DNA from: Stromatinia cepivora
Lineage: Eukaryota > Ascomycota > Leotiomycetes > Helotiales > Sclerotiniaceae
Reading direction: 5' to 3'
Assembly: GCA_014898415.1 (NCBI GenBank)
Contig: RCTD01000009.1
Location: 1,550,001-1,614,000 of the forward strand
DNA: 64,000 nt
In this document: positions 1-9,966 of the stretch, piece after piece
Layout of the letters: every line of letters begins with the position of its first letter
How positions within the stretch are numbered: position 1 is the stretch's first letter
Made by a program: the position numbers and the translations under genes
Notes under the pieces: model-generated
Seen by the model: the letters and a program-made list of their open reading frames with translations, nothing else
Database searches by the model: none
What the model was told of the DNA's origin: nothing

Positions 1-1
1 G

Positions 2-766
2 ACCCGTCACGAGGATGCAACGACCGCTGTCGACCGTGAGATTCACCAAGATCATCATCACACTTCAGTCCAACCCATCAAAGATCGTGAAGTCCTTCCA
101 GAGGAACACTCTCACAAACTTGGAGCTGTTGAGCACCGTAACATTCAGCACGGAAGCGATGCTCAGGTCAAGGAGCGTCTGGCCGCTGAACAAGCTCAAT
201 TCAAGAACACCAGAACTGTAGGAGAGACTCAACATACTGCCTCGCAAGGTGCCACGGTTGCTGGTGAGCATGTTCATCACCACGTCCACGAGACCATCCA
301 GCCAGTTATCCAAAAGGAGACTGTTCAACCATCCGTCGTTCACACCACCATTCCAGTTCACGAAGTTCACAAAAATGAGCCTAAGCACCACACTGCTACC
401 TCTCTCCCAGCTGTCAGTATGGATGAGTTCAGACAACAAGGAGGTTCTCTCGGAGGACGTGAGGAGCGCTCTGATGCTTTCAGAGGCGAGCCAAAATCTG
501 TTGGAGGTACTCTTGGAGGCGATGGCGCTAGAGGCACTACTTCTTTGACTGAAAACGGTGCTCATGGACACCACACTGGCACTCACACTAATGCTACTGG
601 TGCTACTGGTGCTACTGGTGCTGGTATCGGCTCAACCACCGCCGGCAATGGCCACCACACCGCCTCCAATACCTCTACCGAGTCTCACAAGAAGCCTAGC
701 TTGATGGATAAGATTAATCCAAAGGTTGATGCCGATGGTGACGGAAAGGCTGGTTTCATGAAGTAG
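2..766 (+). CDS. His-rich fungal allergen-like hydrophilic protein (5' truncated)
   Basis: The frame is open from the window edge to a TAG at 764-766, so the N terminus lies outside; about 254 residues are visible. The product is very hydrophilic and His-rich, with VHHHVHETIQPVIQKE about 85 residues in and VHTTIPVHEVH shortly after. It then has a Gly/Thr/Ala-rich low-complexity stretch (ATGATGATGAG) and a C terminus SLMDKINPKVDADGDGKAGFMK. This order matches a fungal family usually annotated simply as 'allergen'; its biochemical role is not established. There are no membrane segments in the visible part. The composition resembles stress-associated hydrophilins, but that is only a comparison. 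Family assignment is fairly secure, function is not. A start codon cannot be given. Confidence 0.75.
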   Translation, partial: TRHEDATTAVDREIHQDHHHTSVQPIKDREVLPEEHSHKLGAVEHRNIQHGSDAQVKERLAAEQAQFKNTRTVGETQHTASQGATVAGEHVHHHVHETIQPVIQKETVQPSVVHTTIPVHEVHKNEPKHHTATSLPAVSMDEFRQQGGSLGGREERSDAFRGEPKSVGGTLGGDGARGTTSLTENGAHGHHTGTHTNATGATGATGAGIGSTTAGNGHHTASNTSTESHKKPSLMDKINPKVDADGDGKAGFMK

Positions 767-2000
767 ATGCTCTTTGTTCTCATTTCCTAATATCCTCCAA
801 CGGTACCAAACTGTACATAAATATAATGACCACGCGATAAATAATTAAGCACGAATTGATGTTCTTTCAAATATTGCCATGTACCTTGTGATGATCCTAT
901 TCATGCGTCTTATGGTTATGAGATGAAAAACGTTCCAAATATTGTGGCAGGGTTTGAATACCTCATCTTGGTAAACTGGTTGAGATTCAATTGTGTTGTA
1001 TGCTCTGTAACGATAATGTCCGGTATCTGCTCCTCATCTCGGTTGGTCCTCGGCATTTCTCGATTATGTAAGCGTACTTCATTCTTCCATCGTTCAACAA
1101 CTATTAATCTCAGCAGAAGTTACCGTAGCAGAAGGTATCGAACATCAAGTTCATAAATCACTCCTATGGTTCAGTGTAGTCAGGTCAACCGTTATTGAAT
1201 CATATGATTAACACGTTTGCATAGAGTAAACATTTCGGGATTTGAAATTCTGTAGGCAATGCAACGTCGAGATGCATCATCACCAACTTGCAGGCAGTAC
1301 CTAGGTCTTCTTTACTATGCTCCATTCTATCTTATGGACCTGTAGGTAACATGAATCATAGGTTGGTTGAACAAACACCGGTCAGAATGCCAGCTAGTGC
1401 TGGGATTTGGGAACATTTGCTTCAATGATTTGAAGTTCTGCAACATATCTACATTTTGGTCGAATTTAAGAGATTCCTCTGAACTTTTCATGCTGTTGTA
1501 TGATCATGCTTATCGGTGTCTCCACATCGGAATGAACCGCTTGGTGATCTCCACGGCAAAATCAGAAATGCGGGGAGCACTTATGAATTGATTACTACAT
1601 TCCGAGTATCCGCCGATAAGTCAATATGTAACAGGCTTCAAACGGCTAATCTTCTGGAATTGGAGGTTTTGCATCGAGAGCAACTTCACTCTATATCATT
1701 GTTGTATTTTCCAAGATCCTACCAAGCTGCAAGCCATGGCGCATACGATATGGGCTATACCTCTACCCCTCACCCATCCTATATGTGTCATGAAATCGGG
1801 GCGGGATTTGAACAAAATCGTATGATATGATTTTGAAATATGCGAATCACGAATTTCATTCTCCTTGTATCGATGATAACCTTTGAATTAATTGTATAAA
1901 GACTTGACTTCCTCCAGGCAGTTTTCCTCTCCATCACACAATTTTCTTATCATTTCAAACCAACAGTCAACAACCAACACGAATCTTACCAAACATCAAA
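767..2000. other. Intergenic region, no gene seen
   Basis: Short open frames here lack coding character, splice logic or recognisable motifs. The right end contains the promoter of the cyanide hydratase gene. Confidence 0.6.
1895..1900 (+). promoter_or_regulatory. TATA box of the cyanide hydratase gene
   Basis: TATAAA lies 106 bases before the ATG at 2001 and is followed by a pyrimidine-rich leader (CTTCCTCC, TTTTCCTCTCC), a common layout for inducible fungal genes. Assignment is by sequence and position only. Confidence 0.45.
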
Positions 2001-3268
2001 ATGCCTGCTCAAATCAAAAAGTACAAGGCCGCAGCTGTCCAAGCTGAGCCTGGATGGTTCGACCTTGAGTTGTCTGTAAAGAAGACTATTCATTGGATCA
2101 ATGAAGCTGGAAAAGCAGGCTGCAAACTTGTTGCATTCCCTGAAGTTTGTAAGTAAATCCATCTCTAATCTAGTCCATCACATTTGACTTACGCACTGGT
2201 AGGGATTCCTGGCTATCCATACTGGGCATGGAAGGTCAACTATCAACAATCTCTTCCCCTCCTAAAGGCTTACCGCGAGAACAGTCTTCCATCTGATTCG
2301 GACGAGATGCGCCGGATCCGTGAAGCTGCCCGTGAGAATGCAATCTACGTCTCATTAGGATACAGTGAAATTGATTTCGCATCCCTTTACATCTCCCAAG
2401 TCCTCATCTCACCTACCGGAGAAGTTCTTAATCACCGCAGAAAGATCAAGCCCACTCATGTCGAGAAGCTTGTTTATGGTGATGGATCAGGTGATACTTT
2501 CAAAAGTGTTGTTCAGACAGACATTGGAAGAGTAGGACAATTAAACTGCTGGGAAAACATGAACCCATTTTTGAAGGCAATGAATGTTTCCGAGGGAGAA
2601 CAGGTAATGCTATATTCTTCAAATACTTCCATAAAACATTTCTCACAATTCATCAGGTCCACATTGCCGGCTGGCCAATCTACCCACACGAGGAAACCCG
2701 TACACCATTGGACCCATGGACTAATGTCAGCAATCCCAACTCCGATATCGTTTCTCCAGCCTACGCCATTGAAACTGGAACTTACGTCCTCGCACCATTT
2801 CAACGTATTTCCAAGGAAGGTGTAGACAAGAACACCCCACCTGGAGTCGAGCGTGAAGATCCAAACATCTACAACGGCAACAGCAGAATCTTCGGACCTG
2901 ATGGTCAACTCCTCAGCAAGGCCGATGAAGATTTCGAGGGATTGATGTTCGTCGAGGTAAGATAAACAGCCTTTTACCCACTCAATGAAGTCAATCTGAT
3001 AATAAGCCAGATCGATCTCGATCAATCACACCTTCCAAAAGCTCTCGGAGACTTTGGTGGTCACTACATGAGACCTGACCTCATCCGTCTCCTCGTTGAC
3101 ACACGTCGTAAGGAGCTTATTACCGAGGCAGACCAAGATGGTGGAATTGGTACTTACAACACCCAAGATCGTGTCGGACTTAACAGACCTCTTGATGCTC
3201 CTAAGATTGATGGTCCAAGTGGGGTTAGCAAGCAAGTGCTTTCCAAGAAGGCTTCTCCAAAAGCCTAA
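2001..3268 (+). CDS. cht: Cyanide hydratase (nitrilase superfamily)
   Basis: The enzyme hydrates HCN to formamide (EC 4.2.1.66) and lets fungi tolerate cyanide from host plants. Four exons (2001-2148, 2203-2603, 2657-2956, 3011-3268) keep frame and give 368 residues, the usual length for fungal cyanide hydratases. The nitrilase catalytic triad is visible: Glu48 in FPEVW, Lys130 in [12 protein letters not shown], and Cys165 in QLNCWENM. Family blocks such as [25 protein letters not shown] and [20 protein letters not shown] favour cyanide hydratase over generic nitrilase. All three introns are 53-54 nt with GT/AG ends. The ATG follows a TATA box and pyrimidine-rich leader. A plain nitrilase is the main alternative. 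Such proteins form cytoplasmic spirals in known cases. Confidence 0.93.
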
Positions 3269-3850
3269 GTGTCTTTTTCTGTTCTTAGTTCTTCGATTTT
3301 GGGGGACGAGTATCTGCTTTAAGAGCATTCACTCACTATCGAGAATATTATGTTGTATGTTTAGGATAAATTGTATATTAGTCTCATCTCATTCCATGCG
3401 CTCATATGGATTATTGGTATGGGCCAATTTCGTTTGACTATTAGTACTTGAAAGGCATTACTAGCCAAACTTTGGAAATTTTTTACACATATTCAAAAAC
3501 CTTTCCTTCCTCGTGTTATTTAATCAAAGGGTATACAAAGCTATCAATGATATTCAAAAGTCTAGTACGTTCTTGCCATATGAAACTTGTCATTATCGTG
3601 CAGCCATATTTCATGCCTTTATTGTCCTAGCGTGTTTCAATTGGAAGCAGCCTACAACATTCACCGTGGGACAAAGGACTCACCTTACTTTGTTCATCCC
3701 ACAACGCCTAGCTACCTTATAACTCCTACAATTGGTCAATTCATCTCTTTGAAGACCAAAGATTATTTGGTCTATTAGAGACACTTTCAAGCACAACTTT
3801 CTTTGGAGAAAAAATGAATCATCATAGAATATCGATGACATTCACCATTC
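3269..3850. other. Intergenic region, no gene seen
   Basis: This holds the 3' flank of the cyanide hydratase gene and the 5' flank of the coiled-coil gene. Short open frames here have no recognisable content. Confidence 0.6.
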
Positions 3851-6800
3851 ATGAAAATCCAAAAAATGTCAGATTACAACTTCGACCATTCAGATATAAC
3901 CCAAGCACACATCCAACATCTCCAAAGCAATCCTCTTGAAGCTTGTCAGCGTGAAAATGCATCTCTTCATATCAGACTGGAAACTTTTAATCGTATGCTC
4001 CTTGAAGCTAAAGAGGAGTCGGAAACGAGATTAAATCGCATAAAGCAGGTGAGAGATGAAAGAGATGTGGCTTTTAATGAGGGAGAAAAGTATGCGAGGA
4101 GGGAAATCGGAGGGGAGATGGGGATTTTGAGGAAAGAGCGGCATGATGCGGAAATGAAGAGTAAGAAATTGGAGGAGAAGGAAGCGAAAACCCAGGAGAT
4201 GATGAAGGAGATGGAGCTGGAATTAGAGGGACTGAGAAAGGGCGCGGATGGATTGGAAGGAGTGGACGTAGGGATGATCAATTTGTTGAGGGAGGAGAGG
4301 GATAGATATGAAGAGGAGCTTAATGAGGCAAAAGAGGTTATCATGGGGAAGGAGCTTCATATACAGCATTTGAAGGAGGAAGCGAGGAGTATGTCGGCCA
4401 ACGTAGCAGAGACGCCTCCTGTGGAGAGTGCGCGAATACAGGCTCTTACAGAACAACTTCACGCATTGATGGCAGAGAGAGATGATCTGAGACAACAGCT
4501 GGAGATTGTGACGGAAAACCTCATGGGTAGTACCCCGAAAGAGTTTACGCCTAAAGAAGACACGCCACAAAATACACTGGAAAAGGATAAAGAGCCGGCG
4601 ATTAAGAGTTTCAGCGCTAGTGCCGACCCGAATAGCACCGACTTCCATGGAACCAGGCGGAGCTTGCATGTGCCCTCTCCTCTAAGACAATCTAATACTC
4701 CCGAATCAGAAGAAGATGAAGATGATGGAAAGGAGGAGGAGGACGAAAATGAAGAAGCTGATGAAGAAGAGGAAGAACTGAAACAAAGTATCGAAACTGA
4801 TGAAAATGATACAGTGATGGAAGATCATCGAAAAGACAGAGAATTCCACTCACAACGGCTGCTTATTGATCGTATCAGAGGGCTCGAGAAAAGAAATATG
4901 CGTCTTGAACGCTATCACGACATGGCTCACGTAACTCGCGCAATCCTCAGTCTTACCCCTATCCACTTTGAAGCATTTCGTGAACGTAAGGAGAGCAAGA
5001 GGAAAGAAGGTATGATATTGCTTGATGTTATGAGTAAGGAACGCAAAGCTCTTAGAAAGCAAAATCGAAACCTCGAAAAACAATTGCAATTATTGGCTGA
5101 TCTTCGACATAAGAAAAAGGAGGAAGATACAGGGGACGCACAGGACTTCATACTCACCCAAAATCGGTATGATGAAAAGGAGGAAGCTACGCAAACATAT
5201 AAAGTATTATACGAAAAGGCAGAGCTAGTTATAAAGAAAATGATAAAAGCTGGGACGGATGTGGATGCGGATGAAGTTGTAGAGTTACGTAAGGAGAGAG
5301 ATCTTCTTGTGAAGCGAAAAGAGGAGTTAGAAGAGGAAATCGATGGTCCTTTGGGATTGAGAGAACAATTGGCGTTCAGTGTTGCTGAAGATACAGAAGA
5401 TATTGACATGGCCACTCAGTTAACACGAGTCAAGGCTGAGCTTGACTGGCGCACAAAGGAGAGAGATGCAGCTATGGAAGAGTCACACGTGGAAGAAAAT
5501 CTCACATCTATCAAAGAACTAATGGATCAATTATCCCAGAATCTCGAAGTTGATATTTACCCGAATGAGGAGAAAGATGAGCAAGACAAGGAAATGGAAA
5601 AGAAATACCGTCAATGTCAGCGTGCACTAAGCGATGAGAAAGAAAAAGTCAAATCTCTCGAGAAGTTCCTAGAAGATAAGTATATGGAATATGAAGACCT
5701 TGCCGGCGATGTGCATGATGATTCCCTCAGCGCAAGATTTGCTCGAACATTAATCGAGCTTTATCAAACGAAGCGAAAATTGATGGAAAGAACAATACAG
5801 AGGAATAGTCTTACCAAGAGCGCTGTAGGATGTCTAACGACAGTCTTACGGGAGAATGAGACGTTGCAACATAAGATATATACCCTTCAAAAACATCCAA
5901 ACCGCAATCCTCAACTACCTATCACAGACATCGATTTGGAAAACGAAGAAACGATCATTAATCTTCAAAAGAAGATCGATTCTTTGAGGAAAAAATTTAA
6001 TAAGGCGGAATGTGAAGCCTATTCTGCGGGGAAGAAGGCGAAGAGGTCGAAAGACAGATTGGACCAATATATTGAGATGTCTGCATTTGGACGAAATTCT
6101 CATCCCAGAATTCAAGCTTTGAGACATGGTAGAGATAGAAGTCCTCTAGATCCCAATGCCACTGACCCGGAAGTTATTGAGCACTTGAAAACTCAGCTTA
6201 AAGACACTGATGAGTTGGTGAATTTAATTGTCGCAAAATATAGCGTTTTGGAGAATGAAAAGGGAGAGTTGAGTACTGAGAGGGTGGAGGTGGCGGAGAA
6301 GAGATTGGAGGAGTGTATGGATCTGGTGGATGGACCGTTGGGTCAAAAAGAGGCATGGGATAATCTTAAGGGATTGTTGACCGAGGCGAGGGAGGTGTTA
6401 AAGGTTAAGATGAATGAGTGGAAAGAGAAAGATAAGGAACGTGATTGGGCAGTTGGGAGCTTGGAAAAATTGTTGAAGGAGAGTGAGGAAAGGGAAGCGG
6501 CGCTCGCTAAGCTTTTACATGCCACACAAGAGGATATGAAGAGTGAAGGTACACAGGGCGCTAAGGTCGCAGAAATGGAAGAACAATTGACCAGGAATGA
6601 GCAAAGAATACGGGATCTACTTCGGGAGAAGGATGAGCATAAAGCCGAGGCTGATGGATTAGAGACCTTCCTCCGGGCTACCGAGACACAGATGACTCAA
6701 CTCGAAGAACAAATCAGTAAGAGCGAAGAAAGAATCCAAGATTTGCAACAGGAGAAGGATAACCACAAAGCCGAGGCTGAAAGATTGGAAGATCTTCTTA

Positions 6801-7933
6801 AAGCTAATGAGACAAAAACAGCGGAATTTTTCAGAACATTGAGGGACGAGGAGGAGGAACAATACCGAGAAGAGATCGAAAGATTACACGAGCTTCTTCT
6901 ATTAAAGGAAAAAGAGGATGAACAATTCCGCGAAGAGATTGAGAGATTGCATGAGTTTCATACAGCTAGTGAAGGGAAAGTTGCCGAGCTTCTTCTATTG
7001 AAGGAAGAAGAGGATGAACAATTCCGTGAAGAGATTGAGAGATTGCATGAGCTTCATACAGCTAGTGAAGGGAAAGTTGCCGAGCTGCTTAATATGTCAT
7101 TGACAACGTCGACACGATTATCTGATCTCGAAGCTGAAATCACAAGGTGGAAAACTGTTGCCGGGGAGAGCATAAAAGAAACTGAGAGGCTGCAACAGAA
7201 GTTAGAGGATTCGGAGGCAGAGATTGAATTGCTTCGTATAACAAATAATCAAAATGCAGAGGCGCAAACAGAAGAAATCATTGCCACAGACATGGAAACA
7301 CAAACAGAGATTCCTAAAAGTCCGCAGCCTCCAATCCCAATTTTCCTCAGTCCTCCAATTCCGGTAGTACCAGTATCTAAATCGAAGAAATCTAAAAAGA
7401 AAGCTCTCAAAAAGAAGCCCATTACAAAGGGACCTCGAGACTTGAGATACCATCCCAACAAAGACTCAGGCTCGGAACCCTCAGACGAAGAATTAGAGAC
7501 CCCAAAAGCGCCCAAACCACAACTAAAACACAACATCTCAATTCAGCAAGAAATTGCTCGCCCAACTCCATCCCCTTCCCCAGCTCCTTCTCTAACAATC
7601 AAACTTACATCTAAAGCGCATGCAACTAAAAAGAAAGGGGAATATGATCCGGTTTATAAAAATGAGACAGGAGCAGAGTCTGAAGATGAAGAGATACCGC
7701 CAGCGGAGATGGTACAAGAGTCACCGGTGGAAGAGAAGATGGAGGTGGATGGACCGAGGAGGAGTAGGAGGACGAGGAATCCGAATCCAATCTATACGGG
7801 GGAGTTTGTTGTAGAAGGGCCAGGGGTGGGACAAAAGAGGAAGGCGGTTGGGAGTGGGAATAATGGGAGGGGGCAAAAGAGGAAAGTGGTTGAGAAACGG
7901 AATGTTGGGAAAGGAAAAAAGGGAGAGAAATAG
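3851..7933 (+). CDS. Large coiled-coil protein with basic C-terminal tail
   Basis: A single uninterrupted frame of 1360 codons. The in-frame ATG at 3866 (AAAAAATGTC, A at -3) has the better initiation context and may be the true start. From about residue 25 to 1150 the protein is almost continuous heptad-rich coiled coil (long Glu/Lys/Leu/Arg stretches), interrupted by an acidic low-complexity run near residues 285-325. Around residues 1014-1077 two nearly identical 32-residue units stand in tandem. The last ~200 residues are Pro/Ser/Lys-rich and end in basic patches (SKKSKKKALKKK, RRSRRTRNPNP, GQKRK, KGKKGEK), which look like nuclear localisation or nucleic-acid contacts. No catalytic domain or named family is recognised. 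A structural or scaffolding role is inference. Confidence 0.85.
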   Translation: MKIQKMSDYNFDHSDITQAHIQHLQSNPLEACQRENASLHIRLETFNRMLLEAKEESETRLNRIKQVRDERDVAFNEGEKYARREIGGEMGILRKERHDAEMKSKKLEEKEAKTQEMMKEMELELEGLRKGADGLEGVDVGMINLLREERDRYEEELNEAKEVIMGKELHIQHLKEEARSMSANVAETPPVESARIQALTEQLHALMAERDDLRQQLEIVTENLMGSTPKEFTPKEDTPQNTLEKDKEPAIKSFSASADPNSTDFHGTRRSLHVPSPLRQSNTPESEEDEDDGKEEEDENEEADEEEEELKQSIETDENDTVMEDHRKDREFHSQRLLIDRIRGLEKRNMRLERYHDMAHVTRAILSLTPIHFEAFRERKESKRKEGMILLDVMSKERKALRKQNRNLEKQLQLLADLRHKKKEEDTGDAQDFILTQNRYDEKEEATQTYKVLYEKAELVIKKMIKAGTDVDADEVVELRKERDLLVKRKEELEEEIDGPLGLREQLAFSVAEDTEDIDMATQLTRVKAELDWRTKERDAAMEESHVEENLTSIKELMDQLSQNLEVDIYPNEEKDEQDKEMEKKYRQCQRALSDEKEKVKSLEKFLEDKYMEYEDLAGDVHDDSLSARFARTLIELYQTKRKLMERTIQRNSLTKSAVGCLTTVLRENETLQHKIYTLQKHPNRNPQLPITDIDLENEETIINLQKKIDSLRKKFNKAECEAYSAGKKAKRSKDRLDQYIEMSAFGRNSHPRIQALRHGRDRSPLDPNATDPEVIEHLKTQLKDTDELVNLIVAKYSVLENEKGELSTERVEVAEKRLEECMDLVDGPLGQKEAWDNLKGLLTEAREVLKVKMNEWKEKDKERDWAVGSLEKLLKESEEREAALAKLLHATQEDMKSEGTQGAKVAEMEEQLTRNEQRIRDLLREKDEHKAEADGLETFLRATETQMTQLEEQISKSEERIQDLQQEKDNHKAEAERLEDLLKANETKTAEFFRTLRDEEEEQYREEIERLHELLLLKEKEDEQFREEIERLHEFHTASEGKVAELLLLKEEEDEQFREEIERLHELHTASEGKVAELLNMSLTTSTRLSDLEAEITRWKTVAGESIKETERLQQKLEDSEAEIELLRITNNQNAEAQTEEIIATDMETQTEIPKSPQPPIPIFLSPPIPVVPVSKSKKSKKKALKKKPITKGPRDLRYHPNKDSGSEPSDEELETPKAPKPQLKHNISIQQEIARPTPSPSPAPSLTIKLTSKAHATKKKGEYDPVYKNETGAESEDEEIPPAEMVQESPVEEKMEVDGPRRSRRTRNPNPIYTGEFVVEGPGVGQKRKAVGSGNNGRGQKRKVVEKRNVGKGKKGEK
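6890..7081 (+). repeat. In-frame 96-bp tandem duplication
   Basis: Two consecutive 96-bp units differ at few positions; each encodes a 32-residue block ending SEGKVAEL. A partial third start follows at 7082 and a more diverged copy precedes at about 6855. The period is a multiple of three, so the coiled coil stays in frame. Confidence 0.85.
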
Positions 7934-8327
7934 GATGGAAGAGGGATTGTGGGCGTGGGTGATTTTATTTATTTTCGGACATTGATAGACACTCGTCTGA
8001 AGTCCTGGAAATATAAATTTAGCTTATGCGAATTTTCTTCGTATGCAAGTATTTGGATCTGAAGTTCAAATGTGGGAGTGACACGGACAATGATACTACT
8101 TCAACGAGTCATATATGGAGCCTTGACAGTAATGGAGGGCCTCCATTTCCAGATCCACTCGGAGATCGCCAGCCCCACTGAGTGCGGCGAGGTACATATT
8201 AAGCCACCTTCATTAAATAGACTGATAGCCCATATCATTCTACGTTAAAGAAATATCAATAATCTGTACAAATATCTTCCCGAAAACGCTCGACTGTTCG
8301 CTCGACTTTGTTGCGAGCTTCCACAAG
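7934..8327. other. Intergenic region, no gene seen
   Basis: Spacer of about 390 bp between the coiled-coil gene and the first copy of the tandem unknown pair. No RNA gene or clear promoter box was recognised. Confidence 0.5.
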
Positions 8328-8927
8328 ATGATTGATCCAGGACAAGTAGAGGGAAGTATCTACCAGTGCAAAGTGTGGGGTATTGACAAAACTTTAGGGA
8401 CGAAAGAAATTCGCGGGTATAGTTATCGTCTGCGCCAGGGTCACGTTCTTTGTTTGGGGGTGGTGCGCGGTAGGGAGGATTATGTGAAAGTGATAACTGT
8501 CCGTTCTTCTCCTTCCCCAATCATCGAACTCGACTGACTTAAACATAAATAGATTAAAGGTTCATGGAATTTAGAAGAGAATCAGGAATATCTACCTCTT
8601 CGCCCCGCTCCCAGAGACTCATATCCCATACGAATTTGACTCCGCAATAAACTCGGCTGCATATATGATTATACTCACTGGGTCCGCCGCTACGCTCCTT
8701 TCGCTCCACACACATACCTCAGAATTGATGAAACGTACGAGGTTCCAATTTTATTACTCAAGGAATTAGCTGATCAATATGGATGCACATTGCAAATTAA
8801 AGCAAAGCATCATGGTGGTCTAGCAGAGCTTAGAGATCATGTGAGGCGCCGTGATCAAGCTCGAGTGTTGGAGAGAGTTTGTCAAAGAGCTCGCCGAGAT
8901 CAAGAGAGAGAAGAAGCATTTATTTAG
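8328..8927 (+). pseudogene. First copy of a tandem pair of unknown genes, interrupted by TGA
   Basis: Exon 1 (8328-8498, 57 codons) and exon 2 (8553-8927) mirror exactly the structure of the intact neighbour at 9333-9966: same 57-codon first exon ending DYVKVIT, and phase-0 intron after ACT. Exon 2 reads on to a stop at 8925 and shares YEVPI, HHGGLAEL and VRRRDQ with the neighbour. A TGA at 8637-8639 stands in frame where the neighbour has Lys. No GT...AG pair that removes the TGA was found. Most likely a decayed paralogue. A protein truncated to 85 residues, or stop read-through, is less likely. The family is not recognised. Confidence 0.65.
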
Positions 8928-9332
8928 GCCATGGGGGCGATGGAAAATATGTTTTTGACTTACGAAAACGAAAGTGATGTTTGAAAGATTCAATGGAATT
9001 TGAAGCACAGATCTTTTTGGTATTTTCACCTCAGCTATCTAATATCGGCAGATATTAGGGTAACTGCATGAAAGTATGTCGAAAAAAATAAATTCTTTCC
9101 ATTTCAGATCCAACCAACGATTGCCAACCACGCACAGCGATGGCGAAGTGCATGAGATGAAACCCGCCGCCAATACATAATGAGATGACTTCCCACCCCT
9201 TCAAACTTCAGAGTAGCATCTCTCTTTACTTTCCAACTTACCAAAATATCGCCATAAACATCTTCTTCACTGAAAAACTACGGCTAGTTATCTTTTCGGC
9301 TCGTTTAAATCAATCGCGATTCCATCAACAAA
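8928..9332. other. Spacer between the tandem copies, no gene seen
   Basis: About 400 bp. A pyrimidine-rich leader (CACCCCTTCAAACTTC) lies before the second copy. Nothing else was recognised. Confidence 0.45.
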
Positions 9333-9966
9333 ATGGTTCATCCGAGCCGAGTACAGGGGAAGCTTTACGCCTTCCTATCCAAGTCCGAGCTTAAGGAAAT
9401 GGGTATTACCCTCGATGCAAATGTCACAGATATCGTGCGCATACACAAGGTTATCTGTCTTGGAACCGTGCATGGTAGACCGGATTATGTGAAAGTGATG
9501 ACTGTTTGTCCCACTACATGTTCCCCTCAATGATCCAACAAATCTAATTCGAAGCCTGCAGATCACCACAACCCTCAAAAAAGATCACGAATATGTTCCT
9601 ATCTCTCTAACTCGCAAGAAGCCCTATTCCATCCAGATCAAGCTCCGCAATAACCTTGGCTGGGGCTACTCTTGCGGACAGCCGGTCATTTTCTTCACTA
9701 CTTTACCCGAACTCTCATATCTCAAGATCGACGAGTTCTACGAGGTCCCAATTCAAGCGCTCAAGGAAGCAACAGATGCCTACGGAAACCCATCATCTAT
9801 TCCCGCTAGACATCATGGAGGACTTGCAGAGCTCAAAGGCCACATTAGACGTCGTGATCAAGTCCGCGATACCGCAGCAATATATCAGCAGATGCAACAA
9901 CAAGAGGACCTACTTCAGGCAACGGAAAATTTGTCCTTGAGCTCCGAGGCGCAAAATCATGGCTGA
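9333..9966 (+). CDS. Unknown protein, intact second copy of tandem pair
   Basis: Two exons, 9333-9503 (57 codons) and 9562-9966, with a 58-nt intron (GTTTGT...TGCAG), encode 191 residues. The ATG has a good context (CAAAATGG). The first exon ends in ICLGTVHGRPDYVKVMT. The second holds a central block with GWGYSCGQPVIFF, then YEVPIQALKEATDAYG and a Glu/Arg/Gln-rich C terminus with HHGGLAELKGHIRRRDQ that is probably helical. There is no signal peptide or membrane segment. I do not recognise the family. The neighbour at 8328 is a diverged, broken copy of the same two-exon gene, so the exon-intron model is supported by comparison within the window. Confidence 0.75.

Noticed and set aside
65..586. 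173-codon open frame on the minus strand
   Set aside because: It is antisense to the allergen-like gene, whose plus frame gives the known family motifs; the minus product is Ser/Leu-rich shadow.
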